64,000 nucleotides of DNA from Mya arenaria (GCF_026914265.1 NC_069136.1:57101492-57165491); one strand, 5' to 3'; shown: positions 11,128-24,275, counted from the stretch's first letter. Numbers and translations: made by a program. Notes: generated from the letters alone by a model not told the origin.

Positions 11128-14100
11128 TCAATTGAAGTGGAACTTAAAGTTGAACCCTTGTCCGCCTCCGTGTCCAAATGGGTTGAAGCCAAAGGGGTGG
11201 CCGCCGTGTCCCTGCTGTTGCTGTTCGGGATCCAGGGGATCTTCACCCGCGTCATACTTCGCACGCATCTCTATAATGACAATAATTGTACCATGTTTGG
11301 GAGTGTTTCCTTTGTTTTTGTTTATACATTGACTCCCATTTCGGAATGGTAACAATTTAACAGGAGCTTAACTGGTCAGTTACTAGAGTAAAGATATTGA
11401 AGAGTATAACCAGTGTGTGTATATACCACATGATAAATTGTGTCATATATGCTACGTCGGAAGGCAATATTTTGTTTTGAATGAATACTTTAAACAAAGA
11501 TAACTTTACTATTTTTTTCACTATTTCATTTAAACATAGCGCAGTCTACGCCGCTTACAGAGCCCCGCTGCTTACAGAGCGCTTCCTTTTATATTTTACC
11601 AGAAATTGAAGTTTATTGTCTATTGAACACTTCGACAAACCTTTTGGCAGAACCACTGCCTAATAGAGCAATGTCAAAACATTATTTTGGAAACTGGTTT
11701 GAAGAAACAATTCACCAAATCAAACTACAGTAATAAAACGAACATGGGAGAGACTGCCCTTTGTTTCATTTAATACGGTGTAGAAAAAGAAGTCATCTTT
11801 GTTTCAAGTTTTCATTATAAGCAAAATGATCTGCTATTTAGGCTTAGCTGGAGCACTGCAAGAGTATAATGAATGGATATAGGCTAATACAATACAGTAA
11901 CATTTTTTTTGAGCGAAAACTATGCTTGAACAAGCATTTTCAGTGAAATATCCCCCGCCAACGATGGCTTGTTTGTGCTTGATGGCTTGTTTGTGCTTGA
12001 AGGTTAAAAAAAATCTCAGAAATAATAAGATAAGCACATTGGTTTATCCCTTTCCGAGCCAAATTATAAGTCGTACTCCGTTGTTGAGAACGTTGTTGAG
12101 AATAGTTGAGATAAAAATGTAGCGTAGAAATTCACCGAAGAAGTTCATTGCAGTTCATATAACATTCAAGTTTCATTAAATTCTAGCAGCTAGTTACTGA
12201 GAAACGGCTGCAAAAAAATGTTTTTTTAATAAATCAAGGGCAATAACTCTAAGGAAAATTGACCAATCCAAAAGAAAAATAGACAGGTATCATCACAGTA
12301 TGTTGGTTCTTATTTATTCCAAGTGTCATGAAATTCTACCAGCTAGTTGCATAAAAAAGGCTGCAGATGGATCTTTTAATAAATCCAGGGCAAATAACTC
12401 ATATAGAAATTACACAATCCAAAATATAAATAAACAGGCATCATCGCAGTATGTTGGTTCATATTTATTTCAATTTTCAAGAATTTCTACCTACTAGTTA
12501 CTGAGAAATGGCTGTAAATGAGAGTTTTTCAAAAAATAAAGGGCAATAACTCCAAGTACAATTGACCAATCCAAAAAAAAATGAGCAGGCATCATCCCAG
12601 TATAGTAATTCATATCTATTTTAAGTTTCATGAAATTCTGCCAGCTAGTGACTGAGAAATGGCTGTGAATGTGCATTTTTCAAAAAATCAAGGGCAATAA
12701 CTCCAAGGACAATTGACCAATCAAATTTTTTTTTGGATGGGCATCATTCCAGTATAGTGGTTCATATTTATTTTAAGTTTCATGAAATTATAGCGGCTAG
12801 TTACTGAGAAAACGCAGGTGACGGACGGACGGAAGGACGGACGGACAGACGGAAGGAAAGACGGACGGACGACGCCATTTTAATATCCCCCTCCCTATTT
12901 TATAGGCGGGGGATAACAACAGCATAAATTACTTTCCTGTAAAAATGGGTCCAAAAACATTTTCTCTACCTATCGCACATGGACAAATTCAAACTAACCT
13001 GGATCAGACAAGACCTCCTTAGCGGCTGCAATGTCCATGAAAACTTTCTCTGCATGTTTTTTCTCGTCCTCCTCCTGAAACTTGTCAGGGTGCCACTGAG
13101 CTGCCAGCTTACGATAAGCCTTCTCTATCTGTTTCTTCTTGGCATTCCTGAAATTGAAGAGTTTTATCATATTTATTTCTAATGTGCATGTATAACATTG
13201 CCATGTTCAGACAAAAAATGTAAGAAAGAAATGCATTGTTAATATTTTGATAAAGGCCTTCACTGTATGTCCAAATGTCATATTTAACAGTATTAAAGGT
13301 ATAAAAAATAAAGAATCTTTATTTATATAAGGTAACCATCAAACAATGAAAAAAATATCCAAATTAGCTTAAATAAACTAGCTATTTAATTCTTTTAAGC
13401 ATTCAGCATGAACTATAAATTCTTCTGTAAAAAATGTATTGCAATATAATATATAATTTATATCTATTGATATTCTGACTGACAATAGGGTATCGCAATA
13501 TTTATCAAATTTATCACTGCAGCCCTAGTATACAGCATAAAATCAACTGAATAAAAAGTTTATGATATATACCTTCCGAGAACAAATCTGACACAAAACT
13601 TAAACAAGAGGCCCCAGCAAGCAGAAAAGCCCTACTCATTCTAAAAATAGTCGACCATATATATAGGTAGAAATGAAACTCTGGCCTACCTTTTTACGCC
13701 CAATATTTTATAGTAGTCCCTCTTTTTAGCGTTTTTGAGCAATTTTTGAGCACGGTCGACGCCTTCCCTGGCCCGTCGATTTTCCTGATCTATGTTTAAG
13801 GCAGCTTGGAAATCTTGCACCGCTGGAATTAGGCACATGTTAACCCTTATACATGAGCGCATATTGCAATAGAACACTAAGTTAGTGTCAGAAAAATTAT
13901 TATCTTAAGCTTAAGCTAAATAAGGCTAGAGTAATAATTCCAGCCAAACAATTTGTTTCAAAATGTACCTCATTACAATAAAATATAAGGACTCAAAATC
14001 AATTAAGAGTCCATCATTAGTTACACTGGTTGATAAGATATCCCCCATAGAGTACAATGCTGGCACCTACCTTCCTCATACTGCTCATTGGCAATACGAG

Positions 14101-17100
14101 CCTCCGCCCTATCACACATAGCGTGCAGGTTCTCCGGCTCCATCTCCAATACCTCATTACAGGCTTTGATTGCATCACTCCCGTGACCAGCCTGAAAATT
14201 CATCAAACATGTTTTTATATTAAAAAAAATGTTTCATATTTTCTCTCAAGAAACAGAGATTGTTTCCAAATTTCTTTGGAAAGGACTAAGTTATGAAAGC
14301 TTTTACAATGTATTACTACAAACACATCATTTTTTCCATCATTATGTGAATGGGGTCCTTATAATTGTGAAAATAGCAACAAATTCCTATTAAAGATTGT
14401 GAATTTAAGAAAGAGTAATTCAAACTAGAAAAAAGGGCAAAAGCAGAATTTTAAGAATTTTAAGCGATTATGCATGCATTTAAACATAACTGAACTAGTT
14501 GACTTTTTGAGTTGAGAAAGAATGAGGATTGTAATGAGAAAGAATGAGGATTGTAAATATTGAGTCAATTTTTGGAATTGTGAATTGGGCGGAACATTCA
14601 CTCAATTTTCAGTAAAAAAAACAACATTGCACATCTACATGTTAAAGTATATTTCTATATTATTTAAAAATATTAATTGTCTAACACAAAATCTACAGTT
14701 ACATGTTGGAAAAACTCCTTATGAAGAACAGAATTTAATTGCTATTTTTCAGATCTTTATCAATGTATCTTCAGTCTACAAACCAACCTTTGCTAAACAG
14801 TGACATATATGGGACTTTGCTCTCTGTACGAAGGGGAATCCTTTAGGCTCGGTCTTCATAATTGCCTTGGCCTTGGCGACACAGTCGTCCCAGGACTCTG
14901 CGTTTGAAAGGTCCTGGGCTTCCTTGAGCTGTTTTGCAAGCTTCTTCACTTTCTTGTAGAAAGGGAAACACTCTTTATGGTCAGGGTCTAGTTTTAGACA
15001 CTCTCGGATTTGGCTGTAAAACAAATGTATTACATATTAAGATCATGGGGAAATTCGGGAAAAATTGGAAAACTTGAAAAAAATGCTTAATGCTTGGTGA
15101 CCACTAGCGCTCGCGATGGATCAATCGGCAAATTCCTGGTTGGGGGTCTAGGCAGGCAAATAATTTATTATACAGTCATGTAGTAAAACATAAGAGGCTC
15201 ACAATAGAGTGGTTGCAAAAAAATATTTGTACTTGTTCTCATAGCTACAGGAACATGTAAGGGTTGCAGCTCACTTCAAAGCTGAACACTTCCAGTCTGA
15301 CTGATTTGACAACCTTTTCTATTTATTGTCTCAGAATCAGCTGATTTTGGCATCAATGCTTTCAATTTAGTCATCATTTTTAATGTACCCACAATATAAC
15401 AAGTCTCAATTGTTTAGAAAACTCCAGAAAATTTCATTTTTTCTTAAAGTGTTAGTAATGCTTTTAGCCATAAAACTTTTTAATTTTTTTACAGTGAATA
15501 TTAAAAACAGCAATCAGATCAGCAGTCTTATATCACCTGTTTTCAGACATTTACACAAAATTTGGCTGATTTCAAGACAAAAAAATAAGAAGATGTCAAA
15601 ACGGTCAATCAGTTCGAGTGCAGATTTAAGTCATTTGGAAATATCTGTTCTACCTTGTTCTTGTAAGCTCACTGGGATCGCATATATAACTTTCATTGTG
15701 CCATTGTCAATGTAATTCTAAGCTTTTACGAAGAACAAATACCTGGAGGAAAAAGCGCACAAAAAATATTCCTCAAGAACAAAGTACCCATACCAGTCAA
15801 GTTTCGCAACAAATGTAATGAAAATATGCTGTTAACAATTTAAACAAAAATATTATTCGACTGCATAGATTGACAAATTTGACAAATATTTTTTATCTTG
15901 TTTATTCACAAATTATAAACAAAATAAAACCAAATTATAAGAAGAGGATTTTTTCTATTATTAAAGGCACTAACAATTTATAATAACACCTTTGCCATCA
16001 ACAAAAGTTCAAAGATTTAAATTTAAAAAGAAAAAGCCCCACCTCAATGATTCATCTGCATCACCCATCTCATAATACAGGTTAGCCAGCTTGAAGAAGG
16101 CGGGCGTATTATCATTCCTGAGTTTGGTGGTGGGTCGTATGTCTCCCACAGCCTTGAACAGATCCCCCTGGGCGATGTAACATTCTGCACGGATCTCGCG
16201 CAGCTCTGGATCCCATGGACACAGCTGAAGATATGATTGATGAATTTACAGGATGTTTTGTATATAAATATATATGTAAATTGTATTCTATTGAATTAGT
16301 AAGTTTTTGACCAAGGACAAGCCTTCAAGTTGTTAACTATCGAGTGTTTTCACCAAACCCCTGAGCCACCTATGCAGCATCTTATACTGCACCTATGTTT
16401 AAACCCAGAGTACAAAATATAACTTTTTTTACGCGAGTCTGACTTGCAATCAGAATTATTTCTGCCAATTTCAATAACTGGTAAATCAACTGTTATGTAA
16501 CCTGCTTCACAAGAGAAAATGTTGTCCTTCACATGACTAACAAGGCTCACAAAAAGAAAATACTGCTTAAATGATTCCAATTACATTTTCTTCAAAATTG
16601 TCAAGGAATCCGACCCCCAACCAAGCTAGTTCTCTGACACCTCATTTGACCTTACAGTATATGTTGATTCCTATTAAACATCCAATACCATTTTGATATC
16701 ATTTGTAAGTGCATGCTGATTAATGTATAATAAATGACCAAAAATGCATTATTCACAAAGTTACGGTATCACTGTTAGTGTATTTGCAATCTTCAAAGAC
16801 CAGTAAAAGGGTTGTTTAATATATTATTCTTGATATACTTTTGTATATCCTTTATCTGCACATAAAACCCTTTCAAATGATACAAAAATCAGGGCTCAAC
16901 ACTAATGGTTACCCTGTGGACTGTCACACCCAATTTTTCACAGGACCAACAAAGCCAAATGGCTAGAGAATTTGTCTGCTTTTGTGATAACTTGCAGTAC
17001 ACTCTGTATTTTTTATGGGTAACCTCAGGTGATGCAGGCAATGTTCACACCGTTCTAAATTATTTCCAACCACAATGAAAGTCTATCCATAGAAATTTAT

Positions 17101-20100
17101 TCGTTCACTCATACTTGCAAATAAAAGTTTGAAAAAGCAACTTTTTTGGTCATTGAAGGGCCATAACCTTCCCAATGGCTTACTATGTGCAGCTGCAAAC
17201 AAAACCCCAGGTGTATAACTTCATTATCACAACAACATTCCCCTAAAGTTTCAAGACTCTAGGTCAAATAGTGTTGGAGTTTTGAATGACAAAAGGTCAA
17301 ATAGTGTTGGAGTTTTGAATGACAAAAGGTCAAATAGTGTTGGAGTTTTGAATGACAAAAGGTCAAATAGTGTTGGAGTTTTGAATGACAAAAGGTCAAA
17401 TAATGTTGGAGTTTTGAATGACAAAAGGTCAAATAGTGTTGGAGTTTTGAATGACAAAAGGTCAAATAGTGTTGGAGTTTTGAATGACAAAAGGTCAAAT
17501 AGTGTTGGAGTTTTGAATGACACAAGCTTGCATAATACTAACAGACGGACTCACTGACGGAGTACGGACGGACAAGGGCAAATCATATGCCCCTCCCTCA
17601 ATACATGGGGGCATAGAAAGATTATGTTGAGCCCTGCCAAAATAATATCGGGTCACCAGCCATCCGGAATTCACAAACCCACAATGGCATGTATTGGATA
17701 CCTTCAAATATGAAATATTTAAAGACTTTCTCATAACAAATGGACAAGGGTGTTCCTATGGCACCACCTTACTTACATCAATGGCTTTAGAGAGCAGTAT
17801 TATGGCCCCCTGGAAGTCATGGTTGTTATACAAGATCTTGGCATGCTGGATTTCCTCGCCCAATGGAGCTATTTGGTGAAGGTAGCCCACCGCCTCAGCA
17901 TTATTGGGATCATAATGAACCTAGAATAAAGATCATTGATTCTTTTAAAATAATATCAATGAAAAATAATAATAATATCAATGAAAATATCAATGAAAAA
18001 TAAATGTTCATATAATAACCTCATAATTTGGTGTAGGTAGCCAAACGCCTCAGAGTTCCTTGGTCAATTCCCAGTCAAAATAAAAGTACACTCACTGTTA
18101 TACTATTGAAATATTTAAATTAAGCATAATACTAATATTTTGCATTTCCTGGGATTATGGGTCTATCTGGTCCATTTCTTTAGCAATACTTGGACCATTT
18201 AAAGAATAAAGTCACTATTGTTTATGATCAAATACTGGTTAAACATTTCAGTAAGATTTTTTGTGAGCTTTTTTGTAGTAACTGCTTCAAGAACCACAGC
18301 AACAATGATAAGAGTTAAAAAGATAAAGTACCGGTACATTTTGAATAATTGATGATAACAAATCAGCTACCAGAACATAGTTTAGGTACTTAGAAATAGA
18401 CTTCGTTGAAACATAATGAGACATTAAATTTGATGATAGTGAATTTCCATCAAATTATTGGATTATTCAGCACTCCTGCCAAACAATATTTTACACAATC
18501 AATTATCATCATAATCAGGTACAAAATACACAACTGATAATTATAATAATCATGTACATTTTACAATATTGAGTATCACCATAAACATGTATGAACGTAG
18601 AGAATCTTCGTATACATACTATTTCTTCAAAATCTCTTGAAGCCTTATCTAGATGGCCCTGCTTTAAATATACACTGCCTCTTTGAGTTAAAGCCTGAAA
18701 ATAGATAAAAAGATATCCAGATATCAATTTATTCATTAATATACAGACTGTCACACAGTATGTTAATGAGAAAACCAGCCTTTTAGTTCATAGGTTAGGC
18801 CAAAACATAAATGATTTGGTCATCCTTTTTAAAAACATGTAGGGGAGGTAGGCTTTATTTTTATTTTTTTATAAGGCCTCTTATAAGAATGTAGTTTTCA
18901 TCATTGGAGAATGGTGTTAAAGTAATATTCTGTATAAAGCTTTAAAGGTTTTAAACTACATATTAAAATACACACTTTACAAATGACTATAAAAATGGCA
19001 GGGTCTGCACCTATTTCGTAGGTACATGTAAGGTCAGGTAACCTGTTTTTTAGGCCTAAATAATAATAACATCTAATTCTTAATTCTTAGAAATTGAAAA
19101 GGAACCAGGTGCACTGCTAAGTGAACGCCAACCCTTGTCTATTGTAATTTATTATGTTAAACAAGGGGAGTAACTTCACAAATAATTATTAAGCTGGAGC
19201 AATGGGTCCTGCTATATTTCCATGTACATATTGTCCCATGCAACATGTGAACCAATTTTAATTTGGACACTGTGAATGGTATTTCAGTTAAGGCCAAGGT
19301 TTATGTTTTAGGCACCATGATGCTGATGACCACAACAACGCTATAAAACTACCTCCCCTCTTTCTCCAAAAAAAAAAAAATAATGAGCTAAAAAAGACAA
19401 CAAGCAAAGACATTCTGAAGCATTGATGCTCAAAAAGTTATATTTCAAGGATTAAAAGCATAAACCTTCCAGCTGATTCTTTATTCAATGCCAATTACAA
19501 CCTGTTTGCTATTAACACTCTGGTTGCTGTTCACGTAAATACTTACAGCTGCAAAATTTGGCCTAAGCTCTATACTTTTATCAAGGTCTGGCAGTGCCGA
19601 TTTGGATTTTCCCAGGGCTAAATGCACAGTTGCTCTTCTAAAATATGTCAAGTAGTTTGATGGATCTTTGTCTGAAATAAATAAAGAAAACATCCATATT
19701 CCCTTTTTCAGTGAAATAAACACATAGATATAATACATTTATGTATATTCAGATCACCATGTAATATTGTTTGCATTTTCATTTGATAAACCTTTCGTCA
19801 AAACCCAAGATTAACTTATTCATCCATTCTTTGACTTTTATTACCATGAACCAGTATCTTACAATCTTAATACAGGCTACAGGTAGATTTTGGTTGATAT
19901 CCCTTAGCGTTTTTCTGGTACCGTTATCTGTCACTACAATATGCCCAATACATTGGGCCGGTTGTTCAGAACTTTGCTCAATGTTGTTAACGTCATTGCT
20001 GTTAACTTTCAAATCATAAATGCTCTGGAAGGACTCACTTGTGATCTGTTGTATTTCTTACAAGATTTGGGACAGCTGTAATTGTTTATATTTTAATATG

Positions 20101-23100
20101 TGAGCACATAAATTTTTTCACGTTTAAAAGTTAACAACAATGTCACAATGTTAATTATAAAATAATTTTATTAACAAAACTCTAAATAATCTGCCAATTA
20201 TTATGAAATGCATATGATGATGAAAAGATGGTCCAGAATGGGCCAAACATATTGTTGGATGGTGAAGAAACTCTGATAACATGAAAGAGAATTCTCATTA
20301 AATGGTTACTGCATACTAACCTACTGCAATGTCAAAGTGTGAGAGGGCCTCTAAAAGGTTCCCCTTAGACAGCATCTCTCTGCCAAGGTCCAGGTGGACT
20401 GCAGCATCGCCACTTCCCCCATGACAGCCTGTAACCAGTTCATGTTATATTATTACTTTTGAATGTTAATCAGACATGGCGAAAGTTCAGGAAAAGGGTC
20501 AGTTATTCATACTGACAGTATCTGAAATTTTGTGATTCAGAAAGAAACCGAACAGTCCTAAAAATAACTCCTTTATGTTTTTTATTTCAGATCCATGCAG
20601 CAAAACATCTGAAAAATATTCCATCAATAATGGACATTTTACTGGTATCTGAGCGGAAATGACCCTGATTCGTAACAGGACTAACAACAATATCTGGAAT
20701 AGCTCTCCCTGGTAATAGACTAGGTTAGATTTTTCATCCAGAGATCTTATGCATACTTTCCTGAAATCCAGTCACAAAGTCTATTTGATATATTATGATA
20801 ACATTAAATATCATTACATGAGCTGTAGCTTCATTTGAATGCATGCATCCATAATGAAATGAAAGTCCAAAAGGTGGCTTTTTTGTCTGTCCCAAGACCC
20901 AGTCATAACAAAGACAGTCCTTCACTAGAATTACAGACATTACGGACCATGGGCATTACAGACCAAACATAACGGACCAGATTTGGGGACATAACGGACC
21001 ATGTTTCGGGACATTACGGACCATCTTTAGAAACTTAACGGACCATGATCTATAATGTTATTAACATTTTTTTAATTTATTCACTTAATCGTCTTCATTC
21101 TTTAATAAATACTTGTATATGAGAGCTCATTTTCATATGACACCTGCCATTAGGGGTAAAAGACCAGTGTACATCAACAGTAAATAAGTCTATAGTAAAT
21201 TTATTTTTAATAAAATAATATGTTAAATAATTATGTCCTTGATGAACAAAATTTGAAAGATCGTCAATAAAAGTATAGTTCATGGTCCATAATGTCCAAA
21301 TATGGTATGTTATAAAGTTAAACAAACTGTGAGTAAAATTATATATCATGGTCCGTAAAGTCCCAAAATATGGTCCGTTATGTCCCCAGATCTGGTCCGT
21401 TATGTCTGGTCCGTAATGTCCATGGTCAGTGATGTCCGTGACCCATTCACTTTAATATAAAAAAAATTCATACTCGTGAGTTTATTAAGTTTTCTAGAAC
21501 ATGAAAAACACAATTTTTTTATGCATTCAACAATGTTGTCAGAAAGTTATGTAATCAATTATAAAATCCCAGATCGATCGTTGAACATGTGTGAAAAACA
21601 ATTGTAATTTTAACCTCCGAAATCTTATGTATTAATTGGAAAACCCAATTCACACATCATATGGAGACTGAAGAACTACAATCACTCAATAACAAATCTG
21701 AACCAGTAAATGAATAGCCAAGTGTAACAATCAAGTACTCTACTTCTAATTTGAGATGATCTATATCCACATGCAGAATACTGCAAACAGCCAAACTAAG
21801 GCAAAATTCACTCACATTATTTAAATGTCACTCACAGTTTGCATGTATGTGAGTCCAAATTCAAGCCTACCATGTTAAAAACTCACAGTTCAAAGTCATA
21901 ACAACAAAACTTATGCAGTGAAAAATTGTTTGCAGATGAACAACATTATCGATATCATCACCAGCTTTATCAAGCAATATCCCCAAGCAGGATGAAAAAT
22001 TTGATCCACCTCCTGGTTCCCAGCTTTGAAGATGAGTATCACCCATAGTAGCGCTAAAAAAATCATTCTGTACGATTGGGAAAATTTTTGTCCATCTTGC
22101 TTAGAACAATACATACCCCGGAACAACGGGTTTTCGACCGCCTAAGGATTATTTACATTTTAATCATAAATAAGTGATAATAAAAAATAAATGTTTGTGT
22201 GTACCATTTAAAGCAATCATTCATCTTTCAAAAAAACAAAAAAATAAAATCTGTTTCAATCGTCTGTTGTTTACATTTTGAATCCAAAATGGCGGCTGTC
22301 ACATGTTGTATTTGACCTAGATACAACATGCTTTCGACCATGACCTTTAACTATACTTCGCAACAAAAGTTTGTGCACAATATTGTTTTATTTTAATTTG
22401 TATAACTTGTTAAAACTGTTTAATTTATTTATTTTTATAAAAAGTAATTAAATATTTACATATTTGCCATACAGTCACTTTTCAGTTACTTATCACCACA
22501 AGAGAGGCAAAGGAATGCATCATCCCTTCTAATGGCTTTTACATGGGTACAAAATGATAAATTCACCCATCATGAACCCTGTTATCACTGGTCCAACTCT
22601 GAATGAGCCTCAAATGACCTGCCTAGGCTGCAATATGTATAATTCTATGGTTACTGAGCACCCAAATGCAATTCAATATAGTTACCTGTAGATAAATTGC
22701 ATTAATTTTAGAATAAGCAACATACCATATTTTGATGCGCTTTTAATGTTGTGCACTGTGCTTAGAAAACAATAGGGCATAGGTTTTAGGCTTTGGTAGA
22801 CATGTGAGATCTGGCAAACAAAAACAACACGATTTTAAAGAAGTATTTTACATGTGAAATCATTTTAAACGAAGGGTCTAATTTGGCATTAATTAAAAAT
22901 GACAAATTGGTGTTGTTTCAATTATAACTTAAGTTTTTTTAACACTACCATTCCCATTCTTTTTCAAATGAAGTTTTCTGACTGTTCTACTGTTATGGCT
23001 AACAATTTGAGCTTATTGTTACCGGAAGTGACGCAAAATAGAAGTGTTTTACCCATTTTCAGGAGGCGGTCGAAAATAGGATGTGGTCGAAAATAGGTTG

Positions 23101-23535
23101 TTCCGGGATATACAAAATAGTTTTTTTCAGTTAAAAAGAGAAGAATTGCTAAGCATTGCTAGCTTAAATAAAATGCTCTTTATAACAGTAGAACACAGTG
23201 CCTGTGCAGAATAGATAAATCAGAAAATGCTCTGGTTTTCACGTAATGAGGCATGACAACTATCAAAACCATTAAAGTTTACCTTTATTGTATACCCCAG
23301 ATTTTTTACCGTAAACACATTTGATTTTGTCAAATATTCAACGTTTTAATTAATTTAATAATAATGCCCTTCTAAGTTCATGAAGTTCTAAATTGAAAGT
23401 AGAACTCAGAAAGTGAAAAATGAGTTTGAATAAAAACAAACACAATTTACCATCAAAATAAAATTCCAACGAAACAGTCAGAAAGGCAAGTGATTTGAAC
23501 ACTTGAATAAAATTAATTTGCTCAATCGACATCAT
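11128..23535 (-). CDS. DNAJC3: DNAJC3 / p58IPK, ER co-chaperone (11 coding exons)
   Basis: Coding exons in transcript order: 23535-23451, 20428-20321, 19671-19547, 18694-18620, 17920-17777, 16224-16043, 15013-14788, 14191-14071, 13822-13690, 13147-12999, 11270-11128. All have AG/GT borders and join in phase to 1491 nt, 496 codons plus stop (human protein about 504). Exon 1 gives a hydrophobic signal peptide. TPR helices follow, for example YFRRATVHLALGKSKSALPDL and LREIRAECYIAQGD. The J domain spans about residues 388-455, with RDYYKILGVKR and the HPD triad at 419-421. The C-terminus ends FKFHFN, the family signature. The family's role is as an ER-luminal co-chaperone that delivers unfolded clients to BiP/HSPA5 and stimulates its ATPase; it was also described as an inhibitor of PERK/PKR. 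Introns carry several repeat elements. I see no broken exon. Confidence 0.96.
11949..12915. mobile_element. Non-autonomous inverted-repeat element (copy A), DNAJC3 last intron
   Basis: Bounded by TATCCCCCGCC at 11949-11959 and its reverse complement at 12905-12915. Inside are four tandem units of about 150 bp, marked by 'gggcaataact' at about 12238, 12388, 12539 and 12689. A GGAC/GGAA-rich stretch lies at about 12826-12877. No transposase frame. A second copy in opposite orientation lies at 27791-28376. Similarity between the copies also extends about 20 bp past the inverted repeat (11929-11948), so the true border may be wider. Confidence 0.85.
12999..13147 (-). CDS. DNAJC3: DNAJC3 exon 10: core of the J domain
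   Basis: Encodes helix II and III of the J domain: AYRKLAAQWHPDKFQ, then VFMDIAAAKEVLSDP. The HPD triad needed to stimulate Hsp70 ATPase is intact. The exon ends with a split Glu codon completed by exon 11, which opens with AG then MRAKYDAGEDPLD. Confidence 0.96.
17130..17616 (+). mobile_element. Dispersed repeat hosting a minisatellite (DNAJC3 intron)
   Basis: The 3' part has a GACGG-rich run (17544-17570) and ends in a small palindrome, atgcccctccc ... gggggcat (about 17588-17614), the style of end seen in dispersed mollusc elements. The 5' border is uncertain. The 33-bp minisatellite at 17261-17524 sits inside it and was probably expanded from the element's own sequence. Confidence 0.6.
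17261..17524. repeat. 33-bp minisatellite, 8 copies
   Basis: Eight head-to-tail copies of a 33-bp unit, starting aggtcaaatagtgttggag, at 17261, 17294, 17327 and onward. Only a few point differences occur (one copy has aataatg). Because 33 is a multiple of three, several reading frames stay open on both strands; these are artefacts. Confidence 0.97.
18792..19045 (+). mobile_element. Miniature element, copy 1 (DNAJC3 intron)
   Basis: About 254 bp, similar over its length and in the same orientation to 35019-35277 in a DZIP1 intron. Shared phrases include 'aaacatgtagg', 'aaactacatattaaaa' and 'cctatttcgtaggta'. The ends show a short inverted repeat (aggtta ... taacct). No coding content. Confidence 0.75.
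20938..21425. mobile_element. Foldback element with long inverted repeats (DNAJC3 intron)
   Basis: The left arm (about 20938-21050) and the right arm (about 21341-21425) are reverse complements over about 85-95 bp with indels. Each arm is itself built of short direct repeats of ACGGACCA and GGGACATAACGG. The centre (21050-21340) holds further weak copies ('catggtccataatgtcc'). No open frame. Resembles foldback-type MITEs. Confidence 0.82.
22116..23108. mobile_element. 993-bp terminal-inverted-repeat element, DNAJC3 intron 1
   Basis: Starts CCCCGGAACAACGGG and ends with the near reverse complement GGTTGTTCCGGGA; sub-terminal TTTTCGACCGCC and its complement extend the inverted repeat to about 28 bp. 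A TA dinucleotide flanks both ends (22114-22115 and 23109-23110), which fits a TA target site. No transposase frame, so non-autonomous. It ends 343 bp from DNAJC3 exon 1. Confidence 0.8.
23451..23535 (-). CDS. DNAJC3: DNAJC3 exon 1: start codon and signal peptide
   Basis: Begins with two adjacent ATG codons (23535 and 23532) and encodes 28 residues with a hydrophobic core (FKSLAFLTVSLEFYF), then one base before a GTAAAT donor. That single G joins the GC opening of exon 2 to make Gly, so the phase matches exactly. The junction reads FYFDG-CHGGSGDAA, comparable with the signal-peptide end of the human protein. It lies 3 kb from exon 2 and was chosen on phase, hydrophobicity and position. An alternative first exon cannot be excluded. 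Confidence 0.82.
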
Positions 23536-23595
23536 CTTTACATCAAAACATCGCCAGTAACTTTTAGTGGACTTGTCAACTTTTGTGTATTTACT

Positions 23596-23614
23596 CGTGG
23601 GGAAATCTCATTGG
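23596..23614 (-). promoter_or_regulatory. ER stress response element (ERSE) of DNAJC3
   Basis: On the minus strand the sequence reads CCAAT, nine bases (GAGATTTCC), then CCACG, an exact match to the ERSE consensus CCAAT-N9-CCACG. It lies 61-79 bp upstream of the DNAJC3 ATG, in the core promoter position. In vertebrates this element binds NF-Y plus ATF6 or XBP1 and drives unfolded-protein-response genes, DNAJC3 among them. Confidence 0.82.
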
Positions 23615-24275
23615 TCGCAATCATTTCCGGATTTTGACTGTTTCTCCAGTAAAAGGTTACAGCCAACTATTTTACGGTCAACAATTTTGCATCATGAAAT
23701 TCGGTCTTTGGCAATAGACTGCCCACGAGAAAACGAAAAAAAATCCAGACAACAACAAGTTGGCACAGTGACACTTTTTTAAAACATCTAGTTTAATATT
23801 TGAAGAGACAATATGTTATTATTGAATACGAATGACCTTTATATATTTGCGATGCAAAGGTTGATTAAAATTATTTTTTTTTATAAATATCTGCGATGAA
23901 AATACTAACTATAGTATTTTGTTCCTAGTATAATATATCTTGTAAACAATTCCAGGAAAAATAAAAAAAAGCCGCCAATTTATTATAAAACGCATTATTA
24001 CAGCACATGTAATTGATTTAAAAAGTCGTCGACAGAGCGATATTTTTCCACATAATCATATTTAAATTGTATTGTAGTCTTTACTCAAATTGACCGTTGA
24101 GAATAAAGAAAACTCCGAGGCTAATGTTTATGCGAAACTGAGAGGACTAATTTATCTAATTAGAGCTAATATTATAATATAATTCATTGATTATACTTAA
24201 ATAAAACATAAAAATTAGTTATATTTTTACTTATTTCTAGTTTACTGTTATTTGCTATACTTGGCAATAAGGTGC

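Noticed and set aside
11132-11352. Two + strand frames opposite the DNAJC3 last exon
   Set aside because: Shadows of the Gly-rich DNAJC3 C-terminus on the other strand.
17251-17557. Repeated-peptide frames over the 33-bp minisatellite
   Set aside because: Open in several frames on both strands at once; an artefact of the 33-bp period.
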